Source of the DNA: a virus
IMG/VR virus record: IMGVR_UViG_3300031841_001621
Location: 1-36,993 of that record
Length of the DNA: 36,993 bases
Direction: 5' to 3' (one strand)
Shown one piece after another: positions 1 to 10,223 of the stretch (the stretch's first letter is position 1; the number at the start of each line of letters is the position of its first letter). Below the pieces are notes generated by a model. The model ran no database searches and had not been told where the DNA came from. It saw only the letters and a list, made by a program, of their open reading frames with translations. A program made the translations under genes and the position numbers.

Positions 1-1455
1 TTCTACAACCCTATCGAGCTGTCTGTCCAAGTTGTCAATCTCTTCGCCGTAAGCCTTGGCCATCGCATCGCGCATTGGCTTTGACTCAATGTCAAACGCA
101 ACAATGTTCTTGTTCTCGTCGAACTGGATGTTCGTAATCTTTGAGTTGGTCTCTTTGTATCGGAAGTTAAGTGGGGCGTTCCGGAAGTCAAGAACACTTC
201 CCTTCTCTCCCGTCTTCGCCTGCTTATCACCAACAGTAGTGTAAAGGTCGATGTCGCGGAATGATGGGATGTTGTCAGTAGACTTCCATCCTCCACCAAA
301 GCTAAGACCCCCGCCTCCTCCAGTTGGCGATGGCTGGTACTGGTTCTTCAGCTTAAACAACGTCTGGTCAGCCGTGTTGGTAATCTGGTAGCTCAGTGCC
401 TCCTGCCTGTTCTTAATTGCCGATGCGGCCATAGGACTCAACCCTCCTTCGGTTACGGCATCATCTACATTGGGGAACGCAACGGTAAACTTGCCCTCTG
501 GGTTCTCTTCCGTAGGCTCAGTGTATTCGAGCTTCCAGTCAGTCAAGAACTTACTGTTAGAGTAGAGGTCAATGCCGCCATAGTCAGCTGCCGCCTTGTT
601 CATGTTGTCAACATTCAGGTTCTCTACTCCATAAGAGTACGCACCGTACTGTGTTGACACCGCGTCCACAAAGGCAGCGGGGCTGGCCATCATGTCAGTT
701 CTCAATCTTTGAGCGACACGCGAGCCAACGTACTCAGAGTTGATGCCCTTCTTTCTGTCACCTTTAATGGAGAAGATGTCAGCGTCTCCTTCGAGCTGCT
801 TGGCGTAGGTGTCGCTGAGTGGGGCGAACATAAAGTCCGTACCCGGCGCCCGACGGGAAGCAATAAAGTTTCTTCCGTTCTGACCAAACACGCTTTCGTT
901 TACAAACGTAGACTGCAGGTATTCGACAGCTTCGCCATCTGCTCCGGGCACCATGATTCTACCACCAACAACTTCAAAAGGAATCTCTTGGTTGAAAGAC
1001 TTAGCCTCGGCTACAGCCTGAGCTCTTGTCCCAAGAAGGTCTTGGTCAAGCGAACCTTTGTTCAAGTCGTTGACTTCCTTCTGGTAGTCTGCTGTGATGG
1101 CCACGGCATTCTCTTTGATAACCGAGTACTGGCTAAATGCTTCGTCAGCCTTCTGCTTGTTTGCTGCAGTAGGGTTGGCAATAGCCGCTTGCCTAGCTCC
1201 CTCCCAAATATCATACGAAGCCTGAAGAACACCGTTGTGCCTGTCCATCACCTTGGTTCGGTTCTCGAACCCACGGATGCCCTCTTTGGCTTTCTTATCC
1301 TGCTCGGCTTTTGCTTTCTTTTGAGCGTCCAGATACTTCAGAGTCAACTGGTCATAGTTGGCCCCGAGAGCTGCGAAGTCGGTAGGCTGCAGAACAAAGT
1401 CTGTCTTGTTCTCGTAATACCCTCCTTGATTGAATTTTCTCTTACTTACCTTCAT
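1..1455 (-). CDS. Virion protein, probable internal/ejection protein (3' end off the window)
   Basis: An uninterrupted frame of 485 codons runs from ATG at 1455 to the window edge without a stop, so the protein is truncated by the window. The start overlaps the end of the preceding gene by 14 nt, which implies coupled translation. Residues about 35-120 are rich in Lys, Ala, Gln and Glu and look like a long coiled coil, followed by mixed alpha/beta sequence with a Gly-rich linker (PTGGGGG type) near residue 375. I recognise no enzyme motif. Being last in the tail-protein operon, after the giant tail protein, matches where crAss-like phages keep cargo or ejection proteins, so an internal virion role is inferred from position only. 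Confidence 0.7.
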   Translation of the reverse strand, partial: MKVSKRKFNQGGYYENKTDFVLQPTDFAALGANYDQLTLKYLDAQKKAKAEQDKKAKEGIRGFENRTKVMDRHNGVLQASYDIWEGARQAAIANPTAANKQKADEAFSQYSVIKENAVAITADYQKEVNDLNKGSLDQDLLGTRAQAVAEAKSFNQEIPFEVVGGRIMVPGADGEAVEYLQSTFVNESVFGQNGRNFIASRRAPGTDFMFAPLSDTYAKQLEGDADIFSIKGDRKKGINSEYVGSRVAQRLRTDMMASPAAFVDAVSTQYGAYSYGVENLNVDNMNKAAADYGGIDLYSNSKFLTDWKLEYTEPTEENPEGKFTVAFPNVDDAVTEGGLSPMAASAIKNRQEALSYQITNTADQTLFKLKNQYQPSPTGGGGGLSFGGGWKSTDNIPSFRDIDLYTTVGDKQAKTGEKGSVLDFRNAPLNFRYKETNSKITNIQFDENKNIVAFDIESKPMRDAMAKAYGEEIDNLDRQLDRVVE

Positions 1456-2803
1456 ACTTAGCTGCGTCTTTGTGGAACTTGTTCAAGGTTTTGCGAACAA
1501 ACTTGTGCAGTGGTGAGTTGCCTTTGGTTGCTTCTCTTGCCATCTGCTTTGCCTGACGCGGGTTGAAGATGTACTCACCCCCTGTCATTTCTCCAATCTT
1601 AGTTCCCTCTTGTACGATGTCAATAGGGTTGGTGTCGTGAGAGAACTCTCCCGGCGTAACCTTTGCACCCTGCTCTGCACCAAAGGTGACAGCGGTTCTT
1701 GCGATACCTGCTGCTGTGCCTACGATACCCTGAGCAATCTGCTGTCTAGCATACTGCTCTCTAGCCTGCTCTGCCTTGAGATTGTCGTATGCCATGCCGA
1801 TGTCAAACGTAGCACGCTGCTCTCTTCTTTGAATCTCGCGTTCTCTTGCCTGAGCCAAAGTGCCAAGTGCGCTCATCTGAAGTCTCTGCTGCTGCAGTAT
1901 CTCTTGTTGCTGGGCCCGTTGCGCCTGCGCTGTAGCTGCAAGTGTAGAGCCCAAGCCTCGGGCTCCGTATTGCGCAGCGGCTGCCACATTGGTTGCGAGC
2001 CCACGGTTAATGTCTTCCACACGCATGGCCATAAGTCTCTGGTCATAGGCCTCCTTCTGCATGTTGTAAAACTCAACAGGAGTGCCGAGCCCGGGACGAG
2101 TAGCGTAAGCCTCTCTAACGCCTGCCTCTGCGCCTGCGATGTCTACGTCCTTGAGAGCTCTCGCTCCCATGACGATGTTGGTAATACCGCCTACAATCTG
2201 ACCAACTCCAGTGGCCGCCCCAGCCGCATCGAAAGACTTTTCCTGACCTGCCGTGGTGCCGTCGCTCACTTCGGGGGTCTCTGGCGTTTTAGGGGTCTCT
2301 GGCGTTCCGGGGGTCTCTGCAGTTTTAGCATCCCCCGAAGGAGGCGGGGCTGTTTTGTACTCCTCGGGAATGAATGGACCAGAAACACCCGGGTCTTCTA
2401 GAGTGCGTGTGTCAAACCCACCCGTGTAATCTGTCTGTGGGATTCCGATTTCAGTAACCTCGTTTGTCCCGCCGGGGCTGATTGACATTGGGTCAACCTG
2501 TGGTGAACCAAGAGTATCGTAGCCAAATTGGTACCTGCCTGAAGCGTCACCTCCTTGTCTTCCAAAGTATAGACCATCTTGATAGTTCCCGTAGAACTGG
2601 TCTTGTGGGAACGTTGGCCCCGGCATAGAGTATCCAGCATTGTCGCCAAGGAAAGCCATCTGCGTGGGGGCGTAGGGCATTTGCCCACCCGACGGGTTCA
2701 TATTGTAACTTCCCGCAATCCGAGGCGCCATGTCGGTGCGCCCTTGACCTGCATATCCATAGGCTGCGTTCAGAAGCGGGTCGTTGTACTTAAAGTTGGC
2801 CAT
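1442..2803 (-). CDS. Probable internal virion/ejection or muzzle-bound protein, 453 aa
   Basis: The N-terminal third is low-complexity, rich in Gly, Tyr, Pro and Met, and ends in a Thr-Pro repeat (TPGTPETPKTPETPE) near residues 165-180. A Gly-rich hydrophobic stretch (GVGQIVGGITNIVMGA) follows at about 200-215, then a Gln/Ala/Arg-rich helical region of some 130 residues. The C-terminus holds GEMTGGEYIFNPRQAKQM, which recalls a GG-E-hydrophobic motif near the end of other phage internal proteins. A flexible N-terminus, membrane-active glycine zipper and long helix fit a podovirus ejection protein or the crAss-like muzzle-bound protein. It lies 9 nt after the giant tail gene and overlaps the next gene. 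No family was confirmed. Confidence 0.75.
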   Translation of the reverse strand: MANFKYNDPLLNAAYGYAGQGRTDMAPRIAGSYNMNPSGGQMPYAPTQMAFLGDNAGYSMPGPTFPQDQFYGNYQDGLYFGRQGGDASGRYQFGYDTLGSPQVDPMSISPGGTNEVTEIGIPQTDYTGGFDTRTLEDPGVSGPFIPEEYKTAPPPSGDAKTAETPGTPETPKTPETPEVSDGTTAGQEKSFDAAGAATGVGQIVGGITNIVMGARALKDVDIAGAEAGVREAYATRPGLGTPVEFYNMQKEAYDQRLMAMRVEDINRGLATNVAAAAQYGARGLGSTLAATAQAQRAQQQEILQQQRLQMSALGTLAQAREREIQRREQRATFDIGMAYDNLKAEQAREQYARQQIAQGIVGTAAGIARTAVTFGAEQGAKVTPGEFSHDTNPIDIVQEGTKIGEMTGGEYIFNPRQAKQMAREATKGNSPLHKFVRKTLNKFHKDAAKYEGK

Positions 2804-2812
2804 ACTGCAAAT

Positions 2813-5800
2813 TTAGTTAACTCTGTCGTTATGAAGGCGTGAGCGCTCAAAGATAGCATTGATAGCGTAGAGCTCATCCTTCTGAGTAGAAGAGTTTGTA
2901 AGTCTAATTTTTAGATAGTAGTCTCTTAGGCGGTCACCTGCGATGTGCTGTGCGTCCGCTCTGCTTTGAGCAACAAGGATGTCACCTACGTTGATGCCAG
3001 TGTTTGCACTGACGTTGAGCGTGTTTCTGTCCTTGACACTTGTAATCGTGCGGCCTGTGTCTGTGCCTGCGGCAAGGAACAGTCTGTCCCCTGAGTTGAA
3101 CGGGATGTTATTTACCCTGCCCTTGAACTTAATCTCCCCGGGTGTAGATACGTCGGTCACCTCACCAATCGCAATCTCGTCTAGACGGCTAGAGGTGCTC
3201 GTGTCTCCCGGCATGTTGCAGTACAGCATGCCTTCTCTGAATCCCTCTCCCGCCCTAAGCGTACCGTCAATGTCTTGGTCCTTCCACATATTGAGTGTAA
3301 TGGTGGATGACTGGTCGGAGTTAGATAGCTCGGCAGACCAAACAGAGTTGCCTTCAAGACTGAGAGCCTTGTACACCTTAACCATGGATGGGTTAATCTT
3401 GGAAATAGCTTCCACGATAGAATCGTACTGAACGCCGTAGTAGTTGTTGACAACAGCCAAGTCGTCGTGTCTCCAAGGCTTGCCGCTCGCAAAAGTCAAG
3501 AAGTCCTCAAAGATGCCAATGATGTCCTCTGGCTCAAACGAGTACTTAGACGTCCAGACCTTGGACTCGTAGTTGTATCCAATAGAGCCACGCTCTGCCA
3601 CAGCCACAGCTCCCTTAGAAGCCGTGCCAGTACTTCCGCCTCGACTCGACCCTCCCGCAGACTCATCAAGAGTTCCCAAGCGTGACTTGATTCCCTGAGT
3701 CATCTTAGCGAAGAAGTTGCCGTCTTTGTCTGTTACAAGGAAGTCGTGGGTTGTCTTTGGAGTAAGGTTGGCGTCCACGTAGCCTATCTCTCGGGGCTGG
3801 TCTACAAGCACGACACCCTTCCCGGCCTGCTCCCAACCCAAGAATACATCCTCCCAGTTTTGTCTTTCGTTGACAATGTCGAGTGGAGAGCCCGCAATCT
3901 TGTGGACCTTCTTCATCATTGTCAAGTCAAACTTGCTGTTGTCGTCTTTGTCCACGGGCAAGTTCCTGCCGTAAGAGGTGCCGTCAATACGGATGTCTCT
4001 TCTGTCTCTGCTGTTGACAGCAACAATAATTTCTTTGTTGTCTGGGTGTACGCCAATCATTGTGGCACCATACGCCATAGAGCCTTGAACCTTTTCAAGT
4101 CTTTCCTTGAAGTACGAGTCAACCTTTCTGTCGCTGATAATCTGAATGCCGTTGCCGCCAAGCATACACACAGTGCCCATCTCAACATCTACAAAGAAAA
4201 CAGTTCCCCCAAACGACACAGCACCACGGCTGTACTTACCGATACCGTGGTCTCCTGCGTAATACCTTTCCGTCCCCAGCACCTTGCTGGAAGCAATCAT
4301 CATGCCTCCATCAGCGGTTGCCAAGTAGTCTTTGCTCACTGGTGTTGAAGACACCTTTCTCTCATGGAGCATGGCGATACCCCCGCCCATGTCAAACATT
4401 CTCTGGATACTTCCGTACCTAAGATTGTAGTCCTTGAACGGGAACATGGAAGGGTTGAAACTAGAAAGAGCGAGCACCTCTCCGTCAGATGCGTACGGGT
4501 CGCTGTACGTGACTGACGAACTACGAACGCTCGTCTGCTCATCGGGGCTGTAGATGTGTGGCCTACCATAGTGGTAGTTTCTTGTCACAGTAGACGGCAA
4601 GAAGTCATTGAAGCCGGGGTCCTCTACATTCCTGCGAATGAAGTTTGCGTCTGTAGCGTTGGTGAGCTGACCCGGGTCGTAGTTCCCATCAATCACAGCA
4701 GATGTTCTCATGTCTCTCTGCCTGAAGTATGTGTCACCTTGGTCAGTCAGATGCACGTTAACGTTTACAGTATTCTTCGTAAAGGCACACTTGGCTGCTC
4801 TTGATGCAACCTCGAAGCCGTCGGGGTTGGCGCCGAACACCTCGGTGTGAATCTGGAACTGGTTGCCCATCGTGCTGGGGCTTACGGTTCCCGGACCTGT
4901 ATAAGGTTTTGACTCGAACACCTCGTACTCGTAGTACTCTGTATCGGTTGCTTGGTCATAAAATCTTCCACGAACTCTCTCTACCGTAAACTCGTTTGAC
5001 TCATTCGGGTCGTCTGCGTTCAGCGGGTCGCCACCAAAAAGCTCCGGGTCGGAAAATCCAAAGTACCCCCCTCCTGCAATGTCTGCTTCGGTCGCCAGCT
5101 TGACAGCGTTAAACTTATCTCCCCTGAACAATCTTTGCTTAGACTTGCAGATGTTGCCACTAGTTTGGTTAAATACTACGGGTAGTTCTTGAGAGTAGTC
5201 CACTTCATCCTTAGAGTCCTTCTCTACGGGGAAAGATTCCCCAATCTCGTAGTACACCCTGTCTTCATCAACAACGTCGATGCGCGGGCGAAGGATTTCA
5301 ATTCTAACATCCTGACCCCACCTGTTGACAGTAGCGTTGCTGTTTCTAATGTCTGAAGGTCTGAATCCCGGGTACTGAGTGTTGTCCCCTCTGAGAATCA
5401 ACATCCACCCAGAGCGACGATATTCGCCCTCTGCCGTAAAGTTACCATCCTCTTGGTTAGGAAGTACCAGCACGTTTTGGTCTGAGTTCGCTTGAAAGTA
5501 CTTGTAGCCAAGCACGTCAAAGAAGTAGTTCTTTGGGAACTGATTGACCAATGTTTCGCTTGACCCGGCTCCTGCGTAACTGACAATCCTAACCTTATCC
5601 CCGGGCCTGAACTCATAGTTGAGTCTAGCGCTTTTAGATTCTTTGTAAGAGTCAACCTTGCCCTCGAAAAATCTCATGGGCAAGTAGATAGCGTTGTTGA
5701 TAATACCAACAGATTCAGCAACAGCCATACTTGGGAAGTTGCCGAAGTTGGTTTCGTCAGTCACACCCTCCTCGAGAGAGTCTGCGTCGACGTCATCCCC

Positions 5801-8557
5801 ATCACTGAAGGACGGGTCTCTAATGACAACCTTCGACATATCCGCAACCAACGCTTCACCAACAGTAACCGTCAAGCTATCCTCAAACAGTGAGTTGCCA
5901 GCGTAAACTATTTGATAACGCTCTGCCCAATCGGGAATGAACGTCTTGTCAAAGTTTACGTCGATGTCGTAAGGAACAAGGACATTGCTACCGTTGCCTA
6001 CGGGGGAGTCTGCTGAGCCGGAGAATGGGACGTAGGATTCTGGAAGCAGGTTCACATTGCTGCTTCTGTTTCTGTGGTCGTAGAACACAACGCCAAGTGG
6101 GTGGTGGGCTCCAGACCTAAACGTCAGCCTGTTAACACCAATGTCTCCTGCAGAAGAAACGCTAGGAGTAAAGAATGATTCTGTTTGTTTTTGGTCTTTC
6201 TGCCAATCTAGAATTGCACTGTGGAAAACATCCTCATTGCCTTGCGCATCTGAGTTACCGTCAATCCCAGCCGTAGTGGCCTCCATGTCTATTTGGATGT
6301 CGGCTGTGGCGTCGCTCCCGTTCAACAACGGCGTCGTTGTGTCCAAACCCCTAGGCTGAGACTCGTAAGAAAGTCCGGTGTTGTTGATGTACACAACAGG
6401 GCCTGCGTGAGCTACCCGGTTGAATGTCATGCTCAGCTCCGACAGCTGGTACTGCACACGTAGCTGTAGGCTGTTGCCCCCGCCCCCCACTACAAAAGCG
6501 TTGGTCAGCTTGAAATCCATGTACTGTGAATCCTGAGAGCCACCACTATTTGTGAGCAGGTATCTGCACGTCTTTTGTCCAGACAGTCTGTCCACGGTTG
6601 CAGCGAGGAGAGCACTTCTTCTGTACGGAACTGCGTGAGCGGTGGCGAATGCGGCACCAGAAACCCTGAATCCAAGATTAGATTCTAAAATGTTGTTGGC
6701 CAGCTCCTGCGCAATCTCGCCCTTTGTCATAGCCGCCTGAACATCAATCGTTACGCTGTGAGCGTCAGAGAAGTTAGCGTTGATTCCTGCGATGCCGCAG
6801 ACCTTTGCGTATCCATAAAGCTGCCCTGACAATTCAAGGTCGTCGTTACTTCCGATACTCTCTCCCCCATGAAAAAGCTTGAACCTCTCGCTCTGTATTG
6901 AGTTGTCGGATGCAGCCTCAGTGCCTTCGGGGAAAGGCCTGAACCTTCTATCGAACTCTCTTTTGCCAGTTTGATTGTCGTAGTTCGGGACAATCATTGC
7001 CCTTCTTCCTTCAACAGTCCAGTTAACTTCAAGCTGCCCTGCTACCCCATATCCTTCAAGAGGAATGTTATCTAGGTTAATTACAACCTCAATACGGTTG
7101 GTATCGCCCATACCCCAAGCCAAGTTTGGCTCATACACGCTGCCTTCTGCTGTTGTTCCGCTTGACCTAATTGCCCAAGGGACACTTGTTGTGTCCCCAT
7201 CAAACCTCATCTCTGTCTCGTTGCCATCTTCTTTGTCATTGACAAAGTATCCAAACAGGTTTTCGACGGAGCCGAGTTGCGAGCCCGATGCCAACAGCGT
7301 ATCGGTTCGAGGCTCCATGTACACAAAATCAGGGTACTGTGTCTTATGGTTGTAGAGAGACTTGTACGCGTGGTCAGTTTCACCGACTAGCGCCGTTTCA
7401 AATCCATCGCCGCTAAGGTCAACAGCAACCTCCTCAATGCCTGCTGATACAGGAAACGAGTGGGTTGTCAAGCCGTCGTCCTTGATAAAATCTGGCCATG
7501 TAGTGGCGTCATATCCATCTACATAGTTGCCAAAGAAGAGTCTGTTCTCTGATACGCACAAAGACTTGGCTTTGTAGGGGACGTTGTCGAACAGTTTGTT
7601 TACCTCTGCATCACCTACAATCCTGTAGGCCTTGGAGTTTGTGAACGTTTCTGCGAGAACGTTCTCATCGTATGAAGTGAACCTTTCGGCAAAAACATGC
7701 CAAGCTCCAGTGTTCCCGCTGCGAGCAAGGAACCTGATTGCCTTAACATCACCATCTACGTTATTACCAGTATCACCGTTAAGCAAGGCCTTACTCACAA
7801 AAACCTGAATCGCATCGTACTGCGTCAGGTAGAGGTCGGTCATCGTCCCGGTCGGATTAAAGTGGTCCTCGTAGTAAGACAGCTTAGAGTAAGGCCCGAT
7901 GGCGGATACCTCACCGTCGACATAAACATACTGAGCAGCGAACTGAAATACGTTGTCTACGATTCTGTTTACGACTGTCACATCTTCACCAGCTTGAACG
8001 AAGGTAAACGTAGGGGGTCGCATGGGCGGCCTCTTACATACCGTGAGTGCATTTGACGCCGTAGTAGATACGTCAATAGAATCGTCGTAGGAGTCGGAAA
8101 GGATTCTGCTGACGTTAATCTTTCTTGGCTCGTTAACGTTATCGGTGAAGTACAGCAAGATGTCTCCATTGCCCATCTTCACAACCTCGCTTTGAATATG
8201 AGAGCTTTTCTCAAAAGCCAGAGAGCTGCTTTGGTACAGCTTCACAAAGTCGTGCTCAGCAATGTCGTACATGTAGATGCCGTGGTCGTCATTGCTATTC
8301 CACACGTAGTAGAACACCACCCCTCCCGCCTCGTAGCTTACACTAGAGACCGTGTAGTTTGTTCCAGCAGGGAGCGCGTCTGACGCATTACGGAATCGAC
8401 CCTCTCGGTTTCCCTGAGCTTGCTTGATAACACCAGCATCCTCTTCGTCGGCCACGGAGATGTCGACATTAAGCGCATCTGTCATCTGGACAGATTGCAC
8501 CAGTCGCTCGTCGTCATCTAAGTTCAGATAACGAGGTGTCAGTTTATCAATAGCCAT
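2813..8557 (-). CDS. Giant tail protein, crAss-like muzzle / T7 gp12-like tail nozzle candidate, 1914 aa
   Basis: This is the largest gene in the window. It follows two ring/adaptor proteins and precedes putative ejection proteins, the place where crAss-like podoviruses encode the muzzle protein that closes the short tail. The sequence is beta-rich with many Asp, Asn, Gly, Ser and Thr residues and no transmembrane segment; runs such as DRVYYEIGESFPVEKDSKDE and the closing region ending RSRLHNDRVN are typical of tail nozzle proteins. Its ATG overlaps the previous stop in a TAATG arrangement, so translation is probably coupled. The role (tail tip, contact with the outer membrane, DNA gate) follows from family knowledge and gene order, not from a motif. 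Confidence 0.8.
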   Translation of the reverse strand: MAIDKLTPRYLNLDDDERLVQSVQMTDALNVDISVADEEDAGVIKQAQGNREGRFRNASDALPAGTNYTVSSVSYEAGGVVFYYVWNSNDDHGIYMYDIAEHDFVKLYQSSSLAFEKSSHIQSEVVKMGNGDILLYFTDNVNEPRKINVSRILSDSYDDSIDVSTTASNALTVCKRPPMRPPTFTFVQAGEDVTVVNRIVDNVFQFAAQYVYVDGEVSAIGPYSKLSYYEDHFNPTGTMTDLYLTQYDAIQVFVSKALLNGDTGNNVDGDVKAIRFLARSGNTGAWHVFAERFTSYDENVLAETFTNSKAYRIVGDAEVNKLFDNVPYKAKSLCVSENRLFFGNYVDGYDATTWPDFIKDDGLTTHSFPVSAGIEEVAVDLSGDGFETALVGETDHAYKSLYNHKTQYPDFVYMEPRTDTLLASGSQLGSVENLFGYFVNDKEDGNETEMRFDGDTTSVPWAIRSSGTTAEGSVYEPNLAWGMGDTNRIEVVINLDNIPLEGYGVAGQLEVNWTVEGRRAMIVPNYDNQTGKREFDRRFRPFPEGTEAASDNSIQSERFKLFHGGESIGSNDDLELSGQLYGYAKVCGIAGINANFSDAHSVTIDVQAAMTKGEIAQELANNILESNLGFRVSGAAFATAHAVPYRRSALLAATVDRLSGQKTCRYLLTNSGGSQDSQYMDFKLTNAFVVGGGGNSLQLRVQYQLSELSMTFNRVAHAGPVVYINNTGLSYESQPRGLDTTTPLLNGSDATADIQIDMEATTAGIDGNSDAQGNEDVFHSAILDWQKDQKQTESFFTPSVSSAGDIGVNRLTFRSGAHHPLGVVFYDHRNRSSNVNLLPESYVPFSGSADSPVGNGSNVLVPYDIDVNFDKTFIPDWAERYQIVYAGNSLFEDSLTVTVGEALVADMSKVVIRDPSFSDGDDVDADSLEEGVTDETNFGNFPSMAVAESVGIINNAIYLPMRFFEGKVDSYKESKSARLNYEFRPGDKVRIVSYAGAGSSETLVNQFPKNYFFDVLGYKYFQANSDQNVLVLPNQEDGNFTAEGEYRRSGWMLILRGDNTQYPGFRPSDIRNSNATVNRWGQDVRIEILRPRIDVVDEDRVYYEIGESFPVEKDSKDEVDYSQELPVVFNQTSGNICKSKQRLFRGDKFNAVKLATEADIAGGGYFGFSDPELFGGDPLNADDPNESNEFTVERVRGRFYDQATDTEYYEYEVFESKPYTGPGTVSPSTMGNQFQIHTEVFGANPDGFEVASRAAKCAFTKNTVNVNVHLTDQGDTYFRQRDMRTSAVIDGNYDPGQLTNATDANFIRRNVEDPGFNDFLPSTVTRNYHYGRPHIYSPDEQTSVRSSSVTYSDPYASDGEVLALSSFNPSMFPFKDYNLRYGSIQRMFDMGGGIAMLHERKVSSTPVSKDYLATADGGMMIASSKVLGTERYYAGDHGIGKYSRGAVSFGGTVFFVDVEMGTVCMLGGNGIQIISDRKVDSYFKERLEKVQGSMAYGATMIGVHPDNKEIIVAVNSRDRRDIRIDGTSYGRNLPVDKDDNSKFDLTMMKKVHKIAGSPLDIVNERQNWEDVFLGWEQAGKGVVLVDQPREIGYVDANLTPKTTHDFLVTDKDGNFFAKMTQGIKSRLGTLDESAGGSSRGGSTGTASKGAVAVAERGSIGYNYESKVWTSKYSFEPEDIIGIFEDFLTFASGKPWRHDDLAVVNNYYGVQYDSIVEAISKINPSMVKVYKALSLEGNSVWSAELSNSDQSSTITLNMWKDQDIDGTLRAGEGFREGMLYCNMPGDTSTSSRLDEIAIGEVTDVSTPGEIKFKGRVNNIPFNSGDRLFLAAGTDTGRTITSVKDRNTLNVSANTGINVGDILVAQSRADAQHIAGDRLRDYYLKIRLTNSSTQKDELYAINAIFERSRLHNDRVN

Positions 8558-9354
8558 TAGTACTTAGGCGCTTGCTTGAAGTTCTTACGAATCACGCGCA
8601 GTGCCTCATCCTTGTTGAATGTTCTCAGGCGTGCATTGGCCTTGCGTCTTTCGTTGTAGTATTCTTGTCTTGCGCGGGCCTTCTCCGCATTGGGGACACC
8701 CCTTTTGCGCTCGATGATTCGGAAGTACATGTATGCGCGAAGAGCCTCCTCTGCTTCCACAGGAACTTGAGGGTCCTTGGCTCTAGCCTCGTCAGCCACG
8801 TACTCCACCACGATTACACCAGTCGTACCTGAGTCTGTCTCAAGCCTGTTCTGGTCTCTGTTCAGTCTGTACTCGCCTGCGTAGATGCCGCCACCGAGAC
8901 CGTAGGTTCTCCCCACGGCTTGGTTGTAGGCGTAGTTGTTGAAGAGCATTGCCTCCTCCTCACCAAGGATACCGCCGCCACTTCCTGTTGTGTCATCTAC
9001 TCTGTCGAAGAATCCGTCGCCGTCACTGTCTACAGGGTCGTCCACATTTGTGTAGGCCTGAGACATGTTGAGGTTGTTGTTCATGGCCAGCGGGTAGAAC
9101 ATCCCGTCAGAGCCTGCGAGTCCAACCCTTACGATGCTTGCAAAGTCATCGGGCAGGTTGTAGGTGCCATTGGTTTCAGGGGACAGCTTGAGAGAGCGCA
9201 CCTTGCCTGAGATGTCAAACCCAAACTCCCGGATGCCGCGAAGTGCAACCTGACGTAGAAAGGTTCTAGTCACATTGCCAGCATAGTCATCACCCTCAGT
9301 AGAAATGAGGAAGTCGTTGATGATGTCCGCTACGCCTACTAGGTTGTGTGCCAT
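8557..9354 (-). CDS. Head-tail connector ring protein (T7 gp11/adaptor-like), 265 aa
   Basis: It opens with an alpha-helical segment (VADIINDFLIS...) and a motif of the type YNLPDDFASIVRVGL, the pattern seen in gp11-like tail tubular/adaptor proteins of podoviruses, and closes with a Lys/Arg-rich helix around residues 205-260. Length of about 265 aa fits crAss-like ring proteins stacked under the portal. An insertion at about residues 107-117 reads DSDGDGFFDRVDD, a DxDxDG calcium-loop pattern not usual in this family. The gene is 3 nt downstream of the other ring gene and its stop overlaps the giant tail protein start. Confidence 0.75.
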   Translation of the reverse strand: MAHNLVGVADIINDFLISTEGDDYAGNVTRTFLRQVALRGIREFGFDISGKVRSLKLSPETNGTYNLPDDFASIVRVGLAGSDGMFYPLAMNNNLNMSQAYTNVDDPVDSDGDGFFDRVDDTTGSGGGILGEEEAMLFNNYAYNQAVGRTYGLGGGIYAGEYRLNRDQNRLETDSGTTGVIVVEYVADEARAKDPQVPVEAEEALRAYMYFRIIERKRGVPNAEKARARQEYYNERRKANARLRTFNKDEALRVIRKNFKQAPKY

Positions 9355-9357
9355 CTA

Positions 9358-10203
9358 TTACTGTCTTTGTTCTTTAACGTCCTCCTGAGCTGCGTGCTGG
9401 TATACCTCCTTGTCTCTGAGGTTCACACCGATTAACAATGCAAGCTCGTTTACCAAGTCCATCACGTAGTGGTCTGGCAATTCAAAGTCGATGCTGTTCG
9501 TGTCGTCGTAGACCTCCTTGTTGTTGGTCACGGTGTACGCGAACTTTGGGTAGGAGGCTGAGAGCGCTCCTGCCGTGGTAAGCCCTTCCGGGTTTTTGTA
9601 GTACACAAAGCTCACGCCGACCTCGTCAGCAGTGCCAGCCTCGGTGGTGTCCTTGTTGAGAATCAAGTCGTGAGGGTATAGCTCAAGCGTAAGCCCTGTG
9701 ATGTAACACGCAGGGAAAGCCTTGGTCGGCCTAGACAGTGTGCTAGAAAGAAGCGCTTGAAGCTTGTTCGCATCCTCGATAACCTCTACCGGGATAACCT
9801 CTGCGTTGGTCGATGCGTTGACTGCAGCACTATCTGTTGGGGCGGTAATGGACGCAGCAGCTGGTTCGTAGAGAACCTCAATAACCCTGTTGAAGTTGGT
9901 AGGCAAAGCCAAGGGAACATTCAATCTTGGGTATGTTGCATCTGGGTCTTCGTCAAGCTGAACCCTAGTGACGAACCTAGATAGGTCTTGCTTGAGCCCA
10001 CGGATGCGAGACTCAGCCATGCCGGGGTCTGTGCCACGAAGGCGAGCAGCTTGGGCCCGCTCCAGCTCCATCCAGATGTTGTTGTACACCTGCTGCTGTG
10101 CAGTGCCCGCAAACTGATTGAATACCGCAGGGGTGACGAATCCTCTCTCGTCTTTGTTTGCTAGTCCCTGAAGCGTTGTATAGACCTCTCGTACGCTGGC
10201 CAT
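9358..10203 (-). CDS. Head-tail connector ring protein, 281 aa
   Basis: The start chosen is ATG at 10203 (MASVREVY). A longer frame opens at 10236, but its first codons coincide with a promoter box at 10224-10231, so those codons would lie upstream of the transcript start. The N-terminal half is helical (FNQFAGTAQQQVYNNIW); a segment near the C-terminus, LPDHYVMDLVNELALLIGVNLRD, is a typical closing helix of crAss-like ring proteins. Position just after a terminator-promoter junction makes it the first gene of the tail operon, followed by the second ring protein and the giant tail protein. Assignment rests on gene order and this helix pattern. Confidence 0.75.
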   Translation of the reverse strand: MASVREVYTTLQGLANKDERGFVTPAVFNQFAGTAQQQVYNNIWMELERAQAARLRGTDPGMAESRIRGLKQDLSRFVTRVQLDEDPDATYPRLNVPLALPTNFNRVIEVLYEPAAASITAPTDSAAVNASTNAEVIPVEVIEDANKLQALLSSTLSRPTKAFPACYITGLTLELYPHDLILNKDTTEAGTADEVGVSFVYYKNPEGLTTAGALSASYPKFAYTVTNNKEVYDDTNSIDFELPDHYVMDLVNELALLIGVNLRDKEVYQHAAQEDVKEQRQ

Positions 10204-10223
10204 GTTGTTACTATTACTATCAG

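Noticed and set aside
2808-2815. TAAATTTG box on the minus strand before the 453-aa gene
   Set aside because: It lies only 4 nt from the ATG and overlaps the previous stop codon; the other boxes are 16-25 nt away, so it is probably chance.
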